Notes under the pieces: model-generated | What the model was told of the DNA's origin: nothing | Databases searched by the model: none | What the model saw: the letters and a program-made list of their open reading frames with translations, nothing else | IMG/VR virus record: IMGVR_UViG_3300047470_000103 | Coordinates: 1 to 44,188 of that record | From: a virus | DNA length: 44,188 nt | Strand: one strand, 5' to 3' | Shown: piece by piece, positions 31,636 to 41,515 of the stretch | Position numbering within the stretch: position 1 is the first letter of the stretch | How the letters are laid out: every line of letters starts with the position of its first letter | Position numbers and translations under genes: made by a program

Positions 31636-34600
31636 ATGTCTGATCAAAATACAAATCTGACAATTGGTCAATTATTCGAATTAAACCAAGGCAAGAACCC
31701 AACGCAAATTGCAGATACAGAAGCCCATGCGCGTAAAGCTGCTAAGTCACTTGGTTTAGATTATGACAAGATGACAGAAACACCTGAGCAAGTTGTTTCT
31801 GTTGCGGATGAGATCAATACACAGAAACGTGTGAATGACGTTGTCGCAAGCGATCCTGTACTTGGTAAATATGCACTTAATCCAAATCAAGCTGCTGTTT
31901 CTTTAGATGACTTTGAAAATTTAAAGGGTATTAGTGACAGTGTCTCTTTGCTTGGCTCAAGTCTCACAAAACCATATCAAAGCGTTTCCTATCAAGACAT
32001 TCAAAACGTTTTGTCTAAAGGTACATCGCCACAACAAAAACAGAAACTAAAAGAGATGGGTTTGTATGAAGACCCTCAAAAACAGATCAAGCCTAATGTT
32101 AATACCAATTTAATTGATTCCTTCAGCAACACCTTGGTACCACAAACATCAGACCAAGTATTCAAAGAACATTACGACCGTATTAAAAAGACTGCGGGGG
32201 TAATGTCCGCTGAACGATTCAAAAAGTATTATGAAAATCAAGTTTATTGGATGGAGCATACGGCAAGTGCTGAGCCTGTAAGCCCTCAAGAGCAAGGCAA
32301 CCGCTATGTTAATGCTGCGTTCCGTGCGGTGGCTGCAATTGGTCAAACCGAAGGCGCACTAATCAATGCCACTACTGGAAACGATAGCCTTCTTAATTTA
32401 GCAACACGCGTAAAAAATAGAGCTGCGCCATCACAAGAAATGTCACAAGCACTTTATCAAGCGCAACTTGCAGCGCAGACGAATGATGCGGGTGTATTGG
32501 GTGCGGCCCAAGAATTGATAAGTAATGCTGATGCGGGGTTAGTTGGTGAATTTTTAATTGAACAAGCGCCACCTGCTTTAGCCGGGTATTTAGCGGGATC
32601 AGGTGCAGGCGGTGTTTTAACAAATTCACTTGTTCGCAATACCGCTAGATATGCGCCCTTGGTCATGAACTTGGAGAAGACCGCTAGATTAGTTCGCGGT
32701 GTTACAGCGGCGGGAAATGCTGCACAAGGCGCATTGGGTGCGGGAACTGCGGACGCTATTGTTTCTTACGGTCAAAACATGGCTGAAGCCCGTGAAAAGT
32801 TTTTAACGCGAGAAGAGCAGATTGATTATGCAGCTGCAAAAACTTGGGGTTCTGCAAAATATTCAGCCTTAGGCGGTGCATTAATGCCCGTAACTTTTGG
32901 CGGTCCTTTGCGTACTGTTGGCGGTCAAGCTGTCATTCAATCCGCTGCGGGCATGTATTCTGTACAAGGTGCAGCCGATGCAGTCGGTGAAAAAGCCGAC
33001 CCTGTAGAAATGGCTTTGGAAGGTTTGTTAGAAGTGGCAACCGCTGCGCCTGAAGTGGCAATTACATCTGCGGCCAAAGTTAAAAACCAACGTACAGCAC
33101 AGTTTGCATTAGACCAGTTGCGCCAAGATCAGCAAGAGGATGCAGTGCGTTCAAGTACCTTTGCATCAGTATTAAACAATCTAATTGATCGTAACAAGGA
33201 AAGTAAAACAGCACAGCGTGATGATTCTGCAAGCCAAGCATTTATTAAGCAGGCGGTTGAAGAGCACGGTGCAGTTGATGAAGTTTATATAGACGGTCAG
33301 ACCTTCAACCAGTTATTACGTGACCGCAATATTGAGCCAACAGATTTATTTGAACGTGCACCAAGTTTACAGGACCAGTTAGGCACAGCCGAAACTTTTA
33401 ACGGCACTGTGCAAATACCAGTGAATGAGTTTGTTTCTGCAATGTCTGTTGTTGAGCGACCGTCAGATTTCGTTGAAAACGTGCGTTCTGATCCAAACAT
33501 GCCGACTTATCGGGAAGCTCAAGAGAACCTTGCTAAAACTACAGAACAAATGCAGCAAGAAGCCGATGTATTTATGTCTGAGCAAGCGCGCTTTGAAAAT
33601 GCTGAAGATGCGAAAGAATTAGTAGCAACAGAAGTACAAAAGCAGTTGGCTAATGTTGGTACCTTCACCGCAAAATATAATCGCGCTGCGGGCGAATTAA
33701 CTTCTGCGTTTTACTCTACCCTCGGTGATAAGCTCGGCATAAGTGCAAAAGAAGCTTTTGACCGTTACCCAATCCGTATTGCTGATGAGCCGACTACAGA
33801 TAAAGGCACGTCATTTAATCAAGCTGCTCAACCTGAACAAGCTATCTCAATAGATGATTTTGTTAAGGGCATTAAAAAACAATATGGAATTGAATTAGGT
33901 CTAAAAGGCAGTCAATCAAGCAACGTTCTTTCATTGCATAAAATCGTTGTACCTGAATCTGTGCGCAATCAAGGCACTGGTACTAAAGCAATGCAAGATA
34001 TTCTTAATTATGCTGACTCCCAAAATAAGACGATTGCACTTACTCCAAGTTCTGACTTTGGGGGCAATAAAAACAGACTAACCAATTTTTATAAACAACT
34101 CGGCTTTGTTGAAAACAAGGGCCGTAATAAAGATTATGAAATTTCTGAAAGTATGTACCGTTCACCAAACGGTCGTAAATACAATCAAGCAAACGGCGGT
34201 ACTCGCGGTTCAATTACGTTCAGCATTGGTCAAGATGGTTCAACAATCGTTCTAAGCAAGAATGCAGACTTTTCAACATTTGTGCATGAGCTTGGGCATC
34301 ATTTCTTAGAAATGAATATGCAAATTGCTCTTAGCCTTGATGCGCCCGTACAAGTCCTTAAAGACATGGAAACAGTGATGAAATGGGCATCACCAGAAAC
34401 AACTGATTTGGGCGAATGGGATTTTTTCACCGATGCAGAAAAAACAGAAGTTCATGAAAAATTTGCTGAAACCTTTGAACAGTATGTCTTTACGGGTAAA
34501 GCACCAAGCGCGTCATTAAAGCAAGTTTTTAACCGCTTCAGACAATTCATGATTGCTGTGTACCGGAACATTGAAAAGTTTATGGGCATCAATGACCGTG

Positions 34601-37600
34601 CAGAATTGAATGCGGATATCACAGGCGTAATGGACCGTATGCTTGCATCATCAAGCGCCATTGCTGAAGCTCAAGCCGCTTCAAATCTCGAAATGCTAAT
34701 CCATCAAGATGACGCAATGCGTCTTGGTATTTCGCCAAAAGATTATGACGAAATGCGCCAAGATCATGAAATTGCTACAGAATTATCTATAAATACTTTA
34801 GAGCAAAAATCTCTGCGCAATATGGTTTGGTACCAAAAGCAGAAATCTAAGTATATGAAAACATTGCAAAAAGAAGCAGATAAAAAGCGCGCTGCCGTTC
34901 GTGAAGAAATGGCAAAGGAAATTGCCCAACAACCTGTTTATCAAGCTATGGCATTTTTACGCCAACCACTTGACCAAGTTGCTAAACGTGATTCAACCAA
35001 GGTTGAGCCAAATCAAGATAACCTTTTTGAAGCTATTGCCAAGTTCGGCGGGCTTGATGCCAATGAGGTCGAAAGCACTTGGGGTATTGATGAAGCTGCC
35101 AAAACAAAATCAGGTGTCGGCAATAAGCCTGTTGTGCGCTCTTCAAAGTCAAAAGTAAAAGGCCTGTCAATCGAATCAATGGCTGAGAAGCTTAGCGAAG
35201 AAGGGTATTTAAATTTAGATGAACACGGCAAATTTGATACACGCGAACTTGAAGATAAGTTTGCGGACCAGTTACGCGGTATTAATCAATATTCAAATCA
35301 AGTTGACCCTGAGCTTTTAGATTATTCTCAAGATATGGATTTACTGCAACGTTATGCAGAAGGGCGCACGACAAAGGGTAAGTTGTCCCTTGATTGGATT
35401 GAAGCCAAGTACGGACGAGACAGCGAAATTTACCAAAGCATTTCTAAAGGTGCATACGGCTTTGCACAACGTGGAGGAGAAAATCCCGATGTAGTTGCTG
35501 AGATGTTCGGTTATGAAAGCGGTGACGCTTTAATTCGTGACTTACTCAATTCACCAAGTCCTAAGCAAAAAATTGATGAGCTCACTGATGCGCGCATGGC
35601 TGTGCAATATTCTGAATTCTACGATCAGCAAAGCATTGTTGAAGCGGTTGAAGCTGCATTACATAACGATGTTCGCGCTCGTATGCTATCCGCTGAAATG
35701 GCAGCATTAAACGGCTTACTTGGTCGTAAGTCTGCTTTGAATGAAGCAGCAAAAACAGTTGCTCAAGATATTGTGCAACGTCAAAAAATTAAAGACATTC
35801 GACCACATGTCCGTGCGCAAGATGATGCCCGTTTAGGGCGTATGGCGAATGATGCATTTCGTAGGGGCGAAACGGTAGAAGCGGCTCGCCACAAGCGTAA
35901 TCAGTTGGTACAGTTCTATGCGACCAAATACAGCTATGACGCAAAAGACCAGATTCAAAAACACTTAGACTTAGTGAAAAAGATTTTCGGCAATAACGAG
36001 AAGTTATCTAAAAACCGTGATTTTGATTTTGTGACTGCGGCCCGCGGCATTTTGGGTAAATACGATTTAGGCCGTGAATCTACAAATTATGAACACCAAT
36101 TGGAATTGATTCGTAAGTACGACCCGACCACGTATGCTGAAATCCAAAACATCGGCGCATTACCTGAAAACCGAAGCTACCGTGAATTAACCCTTGAGCA
36201 ATTCAATGCGGTAATGGCTGCGGTCGAAACATTGTGGCATCGATCTAAAGAAAACAAAATTTGGCATACAACAAATGAAGCCTTTGAGCGTGAACAGGTC
36301 CGTGAGGAACTTATACAGCAATCGGGAGGTAAGAAAAGCATTGAGAAAATTCAGCGTGATTTATTAGGTAAAGATAAAACTGCTGAACTCAAAGCTAAAT
36401 TCATGGAATTGGGTGCATCTGCAAAACGTGTTGACCAGGTGGTAACGTGGTTAGACGGCGGGCCAACGGGTAAATTCCGTGATTATTTAATTAACCCTAT
36501 GCAAGATGCTTTAGCTAAATATCGTATTGAAAAGGCCAAGATGCTTGAAGATGTTGTAAAAACGTTTGAAGGTTTTGGCAAACTCGATAATTCAAAAATC
36601 GCTGCGCCTGAATTAAATAACTTTACATTTGTTGGCAAGCAATCATTGCTGCATGCGATTTTGCATACAGGCAATATGAGCAACAAAGAGCGCTTAGTTT
36701 TAGGATATGGATGGGGCGAACGTTTAGAAGATGGCTCTGTTGATTTCAGCGCGTGGGATAAATTCTTTGGCCGTATGATTAATGAAAATGTGATTACCAA
36801 AAATGATATGGATACTATCCAAAAGCTTTGGAATCTATTTGACCGCTACAAAGAGCAAGCACAAATCACACATAAGAAAATTAACGGTCGCTATTTTGAT
36901 GAGTTACCTCGTACACCAGTGAGCACACCGTTCGGCGAATATGAAGGCGGCTATGTGCCTGCTGCTTACGACCGCATTCGCTCAAATGAACAAGACCGTA
37001 TTCAAGATAAAAATTTAGCTGAAAACAACTTGCAAGCCTTGGATATTGCGACAACTGGCGCGAACTTCACAAAATCACGTGCAGACCGTTACCACGATCA
37101 GCTTGAACTTGATATGTCACGCTTGCCGAGTCATTTGGATAAAGAGCTGCGTTACATTCATCTTGAATTACAGATTCGTCAAATTGGTCGTTTAATGCTG
37201 AATAAAGATTTCCGAAATGAAATTGAACGTGTCTTGCCGTTCGGTGTGAAGCAAATTTTTAACCCGTGGCTTAAAGCTATTGCCAGTCAGACTGTCGACG
37301 AAAGCTCAGGTGTCAGCTTGCTAGATAATATTTTCCGCGTGTTGCGTCGTAATACTGGTATTGCAATTATGGCGGGTAACTTGAAAAACGCTATTGAACA
37401 GTTCACAGGTTTTACGCAAGTTGCTGTTGCGGTACCGCCTAATCAATTACTAAAAGCACAGGCACATTACTTTACTTCTGTGGCAACGCGTGAAGACATG
37501 GCAAACAACATCATGGAAATGTCAGATTTCATGAAAACTCGTTTTGACCGTGCAGCCGATGAATATCGTTATGCCGTGGACGAAATTGTTTTTCAAAAAG

Positions 37601-38460
37601 GTACAATCCAAACGGTGAAAGATTTCACTATGAAACATGCCTATGTTTTACAGACAACGATTCAACGCCCAATGGAAATGATTTCTTGGCAAGCAGCATT
37701 TAACCATTACACAGAGCAGGGCATGGGCCAGTACGATGCTGTACACGCAGCTGATGCGGTAATTCGTCAATACATGACAGATATGTCACCAGAGGGCATA
37801 TCTAATTTAGAACGCGGTACGCCTGCGAAACGAATGTTTTTAATGTTCTATAACTGGTTCAACATGGTTTGGAACACAACGAGCTCTGAAGCTAAGTTAG
37901 CGCTTGAGGCAAGCAACGGTTCTTGGGTGCAAGCTTCTCCACGTTTGGCCTATGTAGCCCTAATGATGATTTCCATTCCGTCAATTTTATCTGAATTGCT
38001 AAGTGTAATTTTTGCAGGCGGCTTAAAGGATGAAGACGATGACGATAATAAATGGGATGACCTATCTGCAAAGCTTGCGCTTTCACAGATCAAGATGCTT
38101 GCAGCATTTGTACCTTATGCAGGTAACGTATTGAACGCTGCAATTAGCAATACTGACGATAACGTTATCAATGACCGATATACTGCTTCACCAGTGTTTA
38201 GTGTTGGTGAAAGTAGCCTTTCATTAATTCAACATGCAAAACGTGCGTTGAGTGAAGACAAGGAAGTAAACCAAGGTAAGGCGGCTAAAGACATGTTGAA
38301 CACAGCAACGCTTGCTACAGGCATCCCATTTGCGACACTTGGTAAACCAATTGGTTATTGGCTTGCAATTGCACAAGGCAAGAAAGAAGCGCCCGAAAGC
38401 ATTTATGATGCAACCCGCGGAACTATTACAGGGAAGCATGCGCCTGAAGATGATAAGTAA
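31636..38460 (+). CDS. Giant 2274-residue ejection/polyvalent protein with GNAT, zincin and LPD38-like regions
   Basis: This is the gp16-position internal virion protein, expected to enter the cell with the DNA. Residues about 300-450 are Ala/Gly-rich and partly hydrophobic. Residues about 735-840 form a GNAT acetyltransferase (HKIVVPESVRNQGTGTKAMQ, with the acetyl-CoA loop RNQGTG, and NRLTNFYKQLGFVE). Residues 884-889 are HELGHH, a gluzincin HExxH. A long helical middle (about 1000-2050) is charged. The C-terminus (about 2055-2200) has RMFLMFYNWFNMVWNTTSSE and hydrophobic helices like LPD38. Such polyvalent ejected proteins are known; this exact domain set is read by eye. It lacks its own obvious promoter. 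Confidence 0.85.
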   Translation: MSDQNTNLTIGQLFELNQGKNPTQIADTEAHARKAAKSLGLDYDKMTETPEQVVSVADEINTQKRVNDVVASDPVLGKYALNPNQAAVSLDDFENLKGISDSVSLLGSSLTKPYQSVSYQDIQNVLSKGTSPQQKQKLKEMGLYEDPQKQIKPNVNTNLIDSFSNTLVPQTSDQVFKEHYDRIKKTAGVMSAERFKKYYENQVYWMEHTASAEPVSPQEQGNRYVNAAFRAVAAIGQTEGALINATTGNDSLLNLATRVKNRAAPSQEMSQALYQAQLAAQTNDAGVLGAAQELISNADAGLVGEFLIEQAPPALAGYLAGSGAGGVLTNSLVRNTARYAPLVMNLEKTARLVRGVTAAGNAAQGALGAGTADAIVSYGQNMAEAREKFLTREEQIDYAAAKTWGSAKYSALGGALMPVTFGGPLRTVGGQAVIQSAAGMYSVQGAADAVGEKADPVEMALEGLLEVATAAPEVAITSAAKVKNQRTAQFALDQLRQDQQEDAVRSSTFASVLNNLIDRNKESKTAQRDDSASQAFIKQAVEEHGAVDEVYIDGQTFNQLLRDRNIEPTDLFERAPSLQDQLGTAETFNGTVQIPVNEFVSAMSVVERPSDFVENVRSDPNMPTYREAQENLAKTTEQMQQEADVFMSEQARFENAEDAKELVATEVQKQLANVGTFTAKYNRAAGELTSAFYSTLGDKLGISAKEAFDRYPIRIADEPTTDKGTSFNQAAQPEQAISIDDFVKGIKKQYGIELGLKGSQSSNVLSLHKIVVPESVRNQGTGTKAMQDILNYADSQNKTIALTPSSDFGGNKNRLTNFYKQLGFVENKGRNKDYEISESMYRSPNGRKYNQANGGTRGSITFSIGQDGSTIVLSKNADFSTFVHELGHHFLEMNMQIALSLDAPVQVLKDMETVMKWASPETTDLGEWDFFTDAEKTEVHEKFAETFEQYVFTGKAPSASLKQVFNRFRQFMIAVYRNIEKFMGINDRAELNADITGVMDRMLASSSAIAEAQAASNLEMLIHQDDAMRLGISPKDYDEMRQDHEIATELSINTLEQKSLRNMVWYQKQKSKYMKTLQKEADKKRAAVREEMAKEIAQQPVYQAMAFLRQPLDQVAKRDSTKVEPNQDNLFEAIAKFGGLDANEVESTWGIDEAAKTKSGVGNKPVVRSSKSKVKGLSIESMAEKLSEEGYLNLDEHGKFDTRELEDKFADQLRGINQYSNQVDPELLDYSQDMDLLQRYAEGRTTKGKLSLDWIEAKYGRDSEIYQSISKGAYGFAQRGGENPDVVAEMFGYESGDALIRDLLNSPSPKQKIDELTDARMAVQYSEFYDQQSIVEAVEAALHNDVRARMLSAEMAALNGLLGRKSALNEAAKTVAQDIVQRQKIKDIRPHVRAQDDARLGRMANDAFRRGETVEAARHKRNQLVQFYATKYSYDAKDQIQKHLDLVKKIFGNNEKLSKNRDFDFVTAARGILGKYDLGRESTNYEHQLELIRKYDPTTYAEIQNIGALPENRSYRELTLEQFNAVMAAVETLWHRSKENKIWHTTNEAFEREQVREELIQQSGGKKSIEKIQRDLLGKDKTAELKAKFMELGASAKRVDQVVTWLDGGPTGKFRDYLINPMQDALAKYRIEKAKMLEDVVKTFEGFGKLDNSKIAAPELNNFTFVGKQSLLHAILHTGNMSNKERLVLGYGWGERLEDGSVDFSAWDKFFGRMINENVITKNDMDTIQKLWNLFDRYKEQAQITHKKINGRYFDELPRTPVSTPFGEYEGGYVPAAYDRIRSNEQDRIQDKNLAENNLQALDIATTGANFTKSRADRYHDQLELDMSRLPSHLDKELRYIHLELQIRQIGRLMLNKDFRNEIERVLPFGVKQIFNPWLKAIASQTVDESSGVSLLDNIFRVLRRNTGIAIMAGNLKNAIEQFTGFTQVAVAVPPNQLLKAQAHYFTSVATREDMANNIMEMSDFMKTRFDRAADEYRYAVDEIVFQKGTIQTVKDFTMKHAYVLQTTIQRPMEMISWQAAFNHYTEQGMGQYDAVHAADAVIRQYMTDMSPEGISNLERGTPAKRMFLMFYNWFNMVWNTTSSEAKLALEASNGSWVQASPRLAYVALMMISIPSILSELLSVIFAGGLKDEDDDDNKWDDLSAKLALSQIKMLAAFVPYAGNVLNAAISNTDDNVINDRYTASPVFSVGESSLSLIQHAKRALSEDKEVNQGKAAKDMLNTATLATGIPFATLGKPIGYWLAIAQGKKEAPESIYDATRGTITGKHAPEDDK

Positions 38461-38525
38461 TGATGTAGCATGAACAACTGTTATTTATCGTTATTTAACA
38501 ATAATTTGCCTAAAATTTATAGTTG

Positions 38526-38573
38526 ACTCCGTAATTTGAATAGTTCAATATCTAATCAAATTACGGAGTTTTT
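38526..38573 (+). promoter_or_regulatory. Hairpin that hides the ribosome site of the 38577 gene / late terminator
   Basis: ACTCCGTAATTTGA (38526-38539) pairs perfectly with TCAAATTACGGAGT (38556-38569), a 14-bp stem with a 16-base loop followed by TTTTT. The right arm contains the GGAG (38565-38568) that lies eight bases before ATG 38577. So the structure is both a terminator candidate for the giant gene and a lid on the next gene's ribosome site. Confidence 0.75.
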
Positions 38574-38576
38574 AAC

Positions 38577-38816
38577 ATGAGTTATCTAGTCATTAAAGAA
38601 TTAGGCTACAAGACTTTTCTAGCTAAGAAAGGTAATAGCGATTCAAAAAACGCTTATGTGGTTTTCACAAGCGATAAAGAGATGTTTGTAGGCGTAGAGT
38701 CCTATACCTACGATGAGTCGAGCAATAAATTACTATGGGAAGGAATACGAGATTTGGGCTTGGTTATTGTGGGTTTTGCGGATACTGAAGAGGAAGCTTT
38801 AGATTTGGCTTTCTAA
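38577..38816 (+). CDS. Small unknown protein between ejection protein and tailspike
   Basis: The 79-residue product (MSYLVIKELGYKTFLAKKGN at the start) looks like a compact alpha/beta fold with a long acidic end (GFADTEEEALDLAF). No signal peptide or membrane segment is visible, and I recognise no family. Its ribosome site lies within a hairpin arm (38526-38573), so it is likely controlled separately from the structural genes. It may be an accessory gene active in the lysogen. Confidence 0.6.
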   Translation: MSYLVIKELGYKTFLAKKGNSDSKNAYVVFTSDKEMFVGVESYTYDESSNKLLWEGIRDLGLVIVGFADTEEEALDLAF

Positions 38817-38833
38817 CTATTTTACATAATCAC

Positions 38834-38842
38834 CTGTTGACA
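38834..38842 (-). repeat. 9-bp repeat TGTCAACAG, copy 3 (reverse)
   Basis: The reverse copy CTGTTGACA lies before the tailspike gene and, with the plus copy at 41446, flanks it as an inverted pair. It contains TTGACA, a perfect -35 box, but the nearest -10 (TATTAT) is about 21 bases away. A perfect 10-bp palindrome GTAAGCTTAC lies near 38871. Confidence 0.5.
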
Positions 38843-38926
38843 CGCCCCGACATGTAACCCTCCTATTATTTGTAAGCTTACCTAAAATTGGCTGTAGAGA
38901 ATACGGCCTTTTTTATTGGTGAGCTT

Positions 38927-41395
38927 ATGACAGTTCAAGTTACCGACCGGCTCAGTCAACTTTATGTTGGCAATGGGGTTAATACACGGTTTGATTTTAC
39001 ATTTAGAGTTTTCGATCAAGAAGATGAGACAGGTGTAGCAGTACGAGTAAAAGTTGAAAATGATTTTGAATTTCTAGATGAATCAAAATATGCAGTCACT
39101 ATTAACCAAGATGAGTTGGGCGGATATGTCACCTTTGTGGAAGCGCCAGATGCTCAAACATTCTTCTATATTGCGGGTAAAACACCTGTTGACCAGTTAT
39201 TGGATATTACCAACTACGACAATTTCTATCCCGATGCTATTGAACGCGCACTAGATAAGCTTACAGCTATTCTACAAGAGTGGAAGCATCTAGTTGATTT
39301 TGAGACTCAAGCGCGTATTTTGGCTGATATTGATTATGATCAATTGGCGATACAGCGTGAAGCCGATTTAAAAGCATATATTGATGGAATTGCTAGTGCG
39401 ATTACTGGACAACCAGTAACAGGATTGCCTTCTAAGTTTGTAGTAGATGGTGTTGATACTCAAGATAAAATAAACGATAGAACGATACAAAAAATATCAA
39501 AAATTTCGGATTTAAGGACGTTAGTTCCTAGGGTAAACACACAGATTGTCAACGTTGTACAACACACAGAAGAGAACTTAGGCGGTGGGTTATTTAAATA
39601 TAATCAATTAAGGGTTTCAGAAGATGACAATGCAACAATCGTAAAAGGTTGGGAAAAACTAAATCTTAAAAATCTAACTGTATTCGATTTTGGTGCATTA
39701 GACTCTCAAAGTAATAGTACGCTTTTTTTTGAAGGTGCGGATACTTATGCAAAAACAAAAGGCATCAAAATTGAAATCCCAACAGGTACAACTTTCAATG
39801 TGGATAATGCTAATTTTAATACTCAAAATTTTTTTGGTGGGGGTAAATTAAAACATATTTCTAGTTCATACATCACTTTGCCAGAACAAAGACGCGGTAG
39901 TTATTTTTACAATGATGCCCAAATTACACTAGAAGATGTTTTTGATGATCATTTAACAAAGGATGGAGAGTCAGAACGTTATACTGCGTTTGGTGGAGCT
40001 GCTACGCTATTTGGTAAAGAATTTATTGCAGTTAGAACCGGCAAAGATCACTTTCGCGATGCTATTACGCCTTCAAGCCTCGTTCTTTATATAATTGATC
40101 GGACCAAAGCAAGCAACCCCATTTCAAAGTCTGTCTTATTTACCCCAGTGACAGGAAAAGATGTTCGAGATGTCAATGTCTGTATTCATCCTTCGTTTGG
40201 GAACCGATTACTAATTAAGTACGTAATTTATGACGGTATTAATTATGAGGGTTGGCTTATTACATACAACGCTACAAACTACACCGTTGAATCAAATCGA
40301 AAGTTAGATTTTGGGGTAAGTCAATTTGTGTGGGGCAATACACTTATTTCTCCATCGGGGCGTTTAATAACTGCATCTTATGGACTTAATGGTTCGATTA
40401 ACATTTATAGATCAACCTCTAATTTTGATGTTCTAGCTACAACAACTATCTCTTTAGCCCTCATTAAAACGTTTGAACCAAGTGCAGCTGCTGAACCAAC
40501 AATTTGTTATTTTGATGACAGGATGGTTATTTTCTATAGGATGGGCACTGGTGTTCAAGGTAAATTCGCATGGACATATGACAAAGAAGGCCTTGTTAAT
40601 TGGTCTACTCCGACTAATATGGGGCGTGAGGTGCATGCACCCGCTGTAGAGCCTTATCTTAATACTAAAGAAGAGCTGTTTATGATTAGTTCATTAGGCC
40701 CTGCCAGAGCTGTACTATCAACCTTTGCCACTCAGAATTTAACAGCATGGTATTCAACAGCAAATATTTTAGTAGCTAATGACCAAATAGGTTTTGGAGG
40801 GTATCCGTCAATTGTTGATTATGGTGACGAAATATCGGTATCCTCTTTTGTTGATATACATAATGCAAGCACACAGCCTTGCACGATTTTTGATGTTCGA
40901 AAATTTAAAAAACGTCCTTACTCAGCTTTGAATGCCATTAATGCGCAGCGCGAAACTTTCAGAAATTCCAATTTGGCTTGGGGTGAATATTCACTTAATG
41001 CTTCAGCTACAAACATAGATGTTAAAATTGCTTTAAAGGTTGGGCTTACCTTTAGTAGAGTTCGAATGAGAATGACTGGGGTAAGCACATCTACCTTTGC
41101 AGAATTATTAAATGAAGCAGGAGCGATAGTTGCCACAAGTGCAAACATCTCAATTAACACTTCTTCTAGCGTTGATGTTGACTTTATATTTAGTAGTGCA
41201 GCACTAACCGCAGGCATTTATACTATTCGGATTCAAAGAAGGGATAGTGCAAACCCTTATGTATTTAACTGGAACACCCAAAATTATGGAAAACCTAGAA
41301 TTATTAAAAATCGGGTAGTCGATATTCTTGGTCTGACAAGTTCAGATAGTAGCAGTTTATGGAATAATGCAGGTATCCATGTGGATCTTTTCTAA
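38927..41395 (+). CDS. Tailspike / receptor-binding protein with propeller-like enzyme region
   Basis: The product is 822 residues from ATG 38927 (GGTGAG upstream; the frame opens 13 residues earlier). Residues 1-150 (VTDRLSQLYVGNGVNTRFDF, TFRVFDQEDETGVAV) are the virion-anchoring head domain of podovirus tailspikes, followed by a helical neck. Residues about 330-660 have repeated beta blades (SSLVLYIIDRTK, SPSGRLITASYGLNGSINIY, EPTICYFDDRMVIFYRMG) resembling a sialidase-type propeller. The C-terminal 150 residues form a beta-sandwich-like region with an HVDLF end. It likely binds and trims capsule or surface sugar; the substrate is unknown. The sequence after residue 190 is more AT-rich than the anchor, which suggests exchange. 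Confidence 0.82.
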   Translation: MTVQVTDRLSQLYVGNGVNTRFDFTFRVFDQEDETGVAVRVKVENDFEFLDESKYAVTINQDELGGYVTFVEAPDAQTFFYIAGKTPVDQLLDITNYDNFYPDAIERALDKLTAILQEWKHLVDFETQARILADIDYDQLAIQREADLKAYIDGIASAITGQPVTGLPSKFVVDGVDTQDKINDRTIQKISKISDLRTLVPRVNTQIVNVVQHTEENLGGGLFKYNQLRVSEDDNATIVKGWEKLNLKNLTVFDFGALDSQSNSTLFFEGADTYAKTKGIKIEIPTGTTFNVDNANFNTQNFFGGGKLKHISSSYITLPEQRRGSYFYNDAQITLEDVFDDHLTKDGESERYTAFGGAATLFGKEFIAVRTGKDHFRDAITPSSLVLYIIDRTKASNPISKSVLFTPVTGKDVRDVNVCIHPSFGNRLLIKYVIYDGINYEGWLITYNATNYTVESNRKLDFGVSQFVWGNTLISPSGRLITASYGLNGSINIYRSTSNFDVLATTTISLALIKTFEPSAAAEPTICYFDDRMVIFYRMGTGVQGKFAWTYDKEGLVNWSTPTNMGREVHAPAVEPYLNTKEELFMISSLGPARAVLSTFATQNLTAWYSTANILVANDQIGFGGYPSIVDYGDEISVSSFVDIHNASTQPCTIFDVRKFKKRPYSALNAINAQRETFRNSNLAWGEYSLNASATNIDVKIALKVGLTFSRVRMRMTGVSTSTFAELLNEAGAIVATSANISINTSSSVDVDFIFSSAALTAGIYTIRIQRRDSANPYVFNWNTQNYGKPRIIKNRVVDILGLTSSDSSSLWNNAGIHVDLF

Positions 41396-41414
41396 TTAAC
41401 TAAATAATTATATA

Positions 41415-41443
41415 AAAAAGCCCCGTTAAGTTCGGGGCTTTTT
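41415..41443 (+). terminator. Terminator after tailspike
   Basis: AAAAAGCCCCG (41415-41425) pairs perfectly with CGGGGCTTTTT (41433-41443) around a seven-base loop. T residues extend the tail. It separates tailspike from lysis genes, so these need read-through or their own promoter. Confidence 0.9.
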
Positions 41444-41445
41444 AC

Positions 41446-41454
41446 TGTCAACAG
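41446..41454 (+). repeat. 9-bp repeat TGTCAACAG, copy 4
   Basis: This copy lies just after the tailspike terminator. With the reverse copy at 38834 it flanks the tailspike gene. Confidence 0.5.
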
Positions 41455-41515
41455 ATTTCGATACTAAAGTAACACCAATCAATAAAATAATGAAAACATT
41501 AACTTGGTGGCAAAA

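Noticed and set aside
38927-41395. Diversity-generating retroelement, as in BPP-1
   Set aside because: The head and tail genes resemble BPP-1, but no reverse transcriptase, template repeat or Avd gene is visible near the tailspike.
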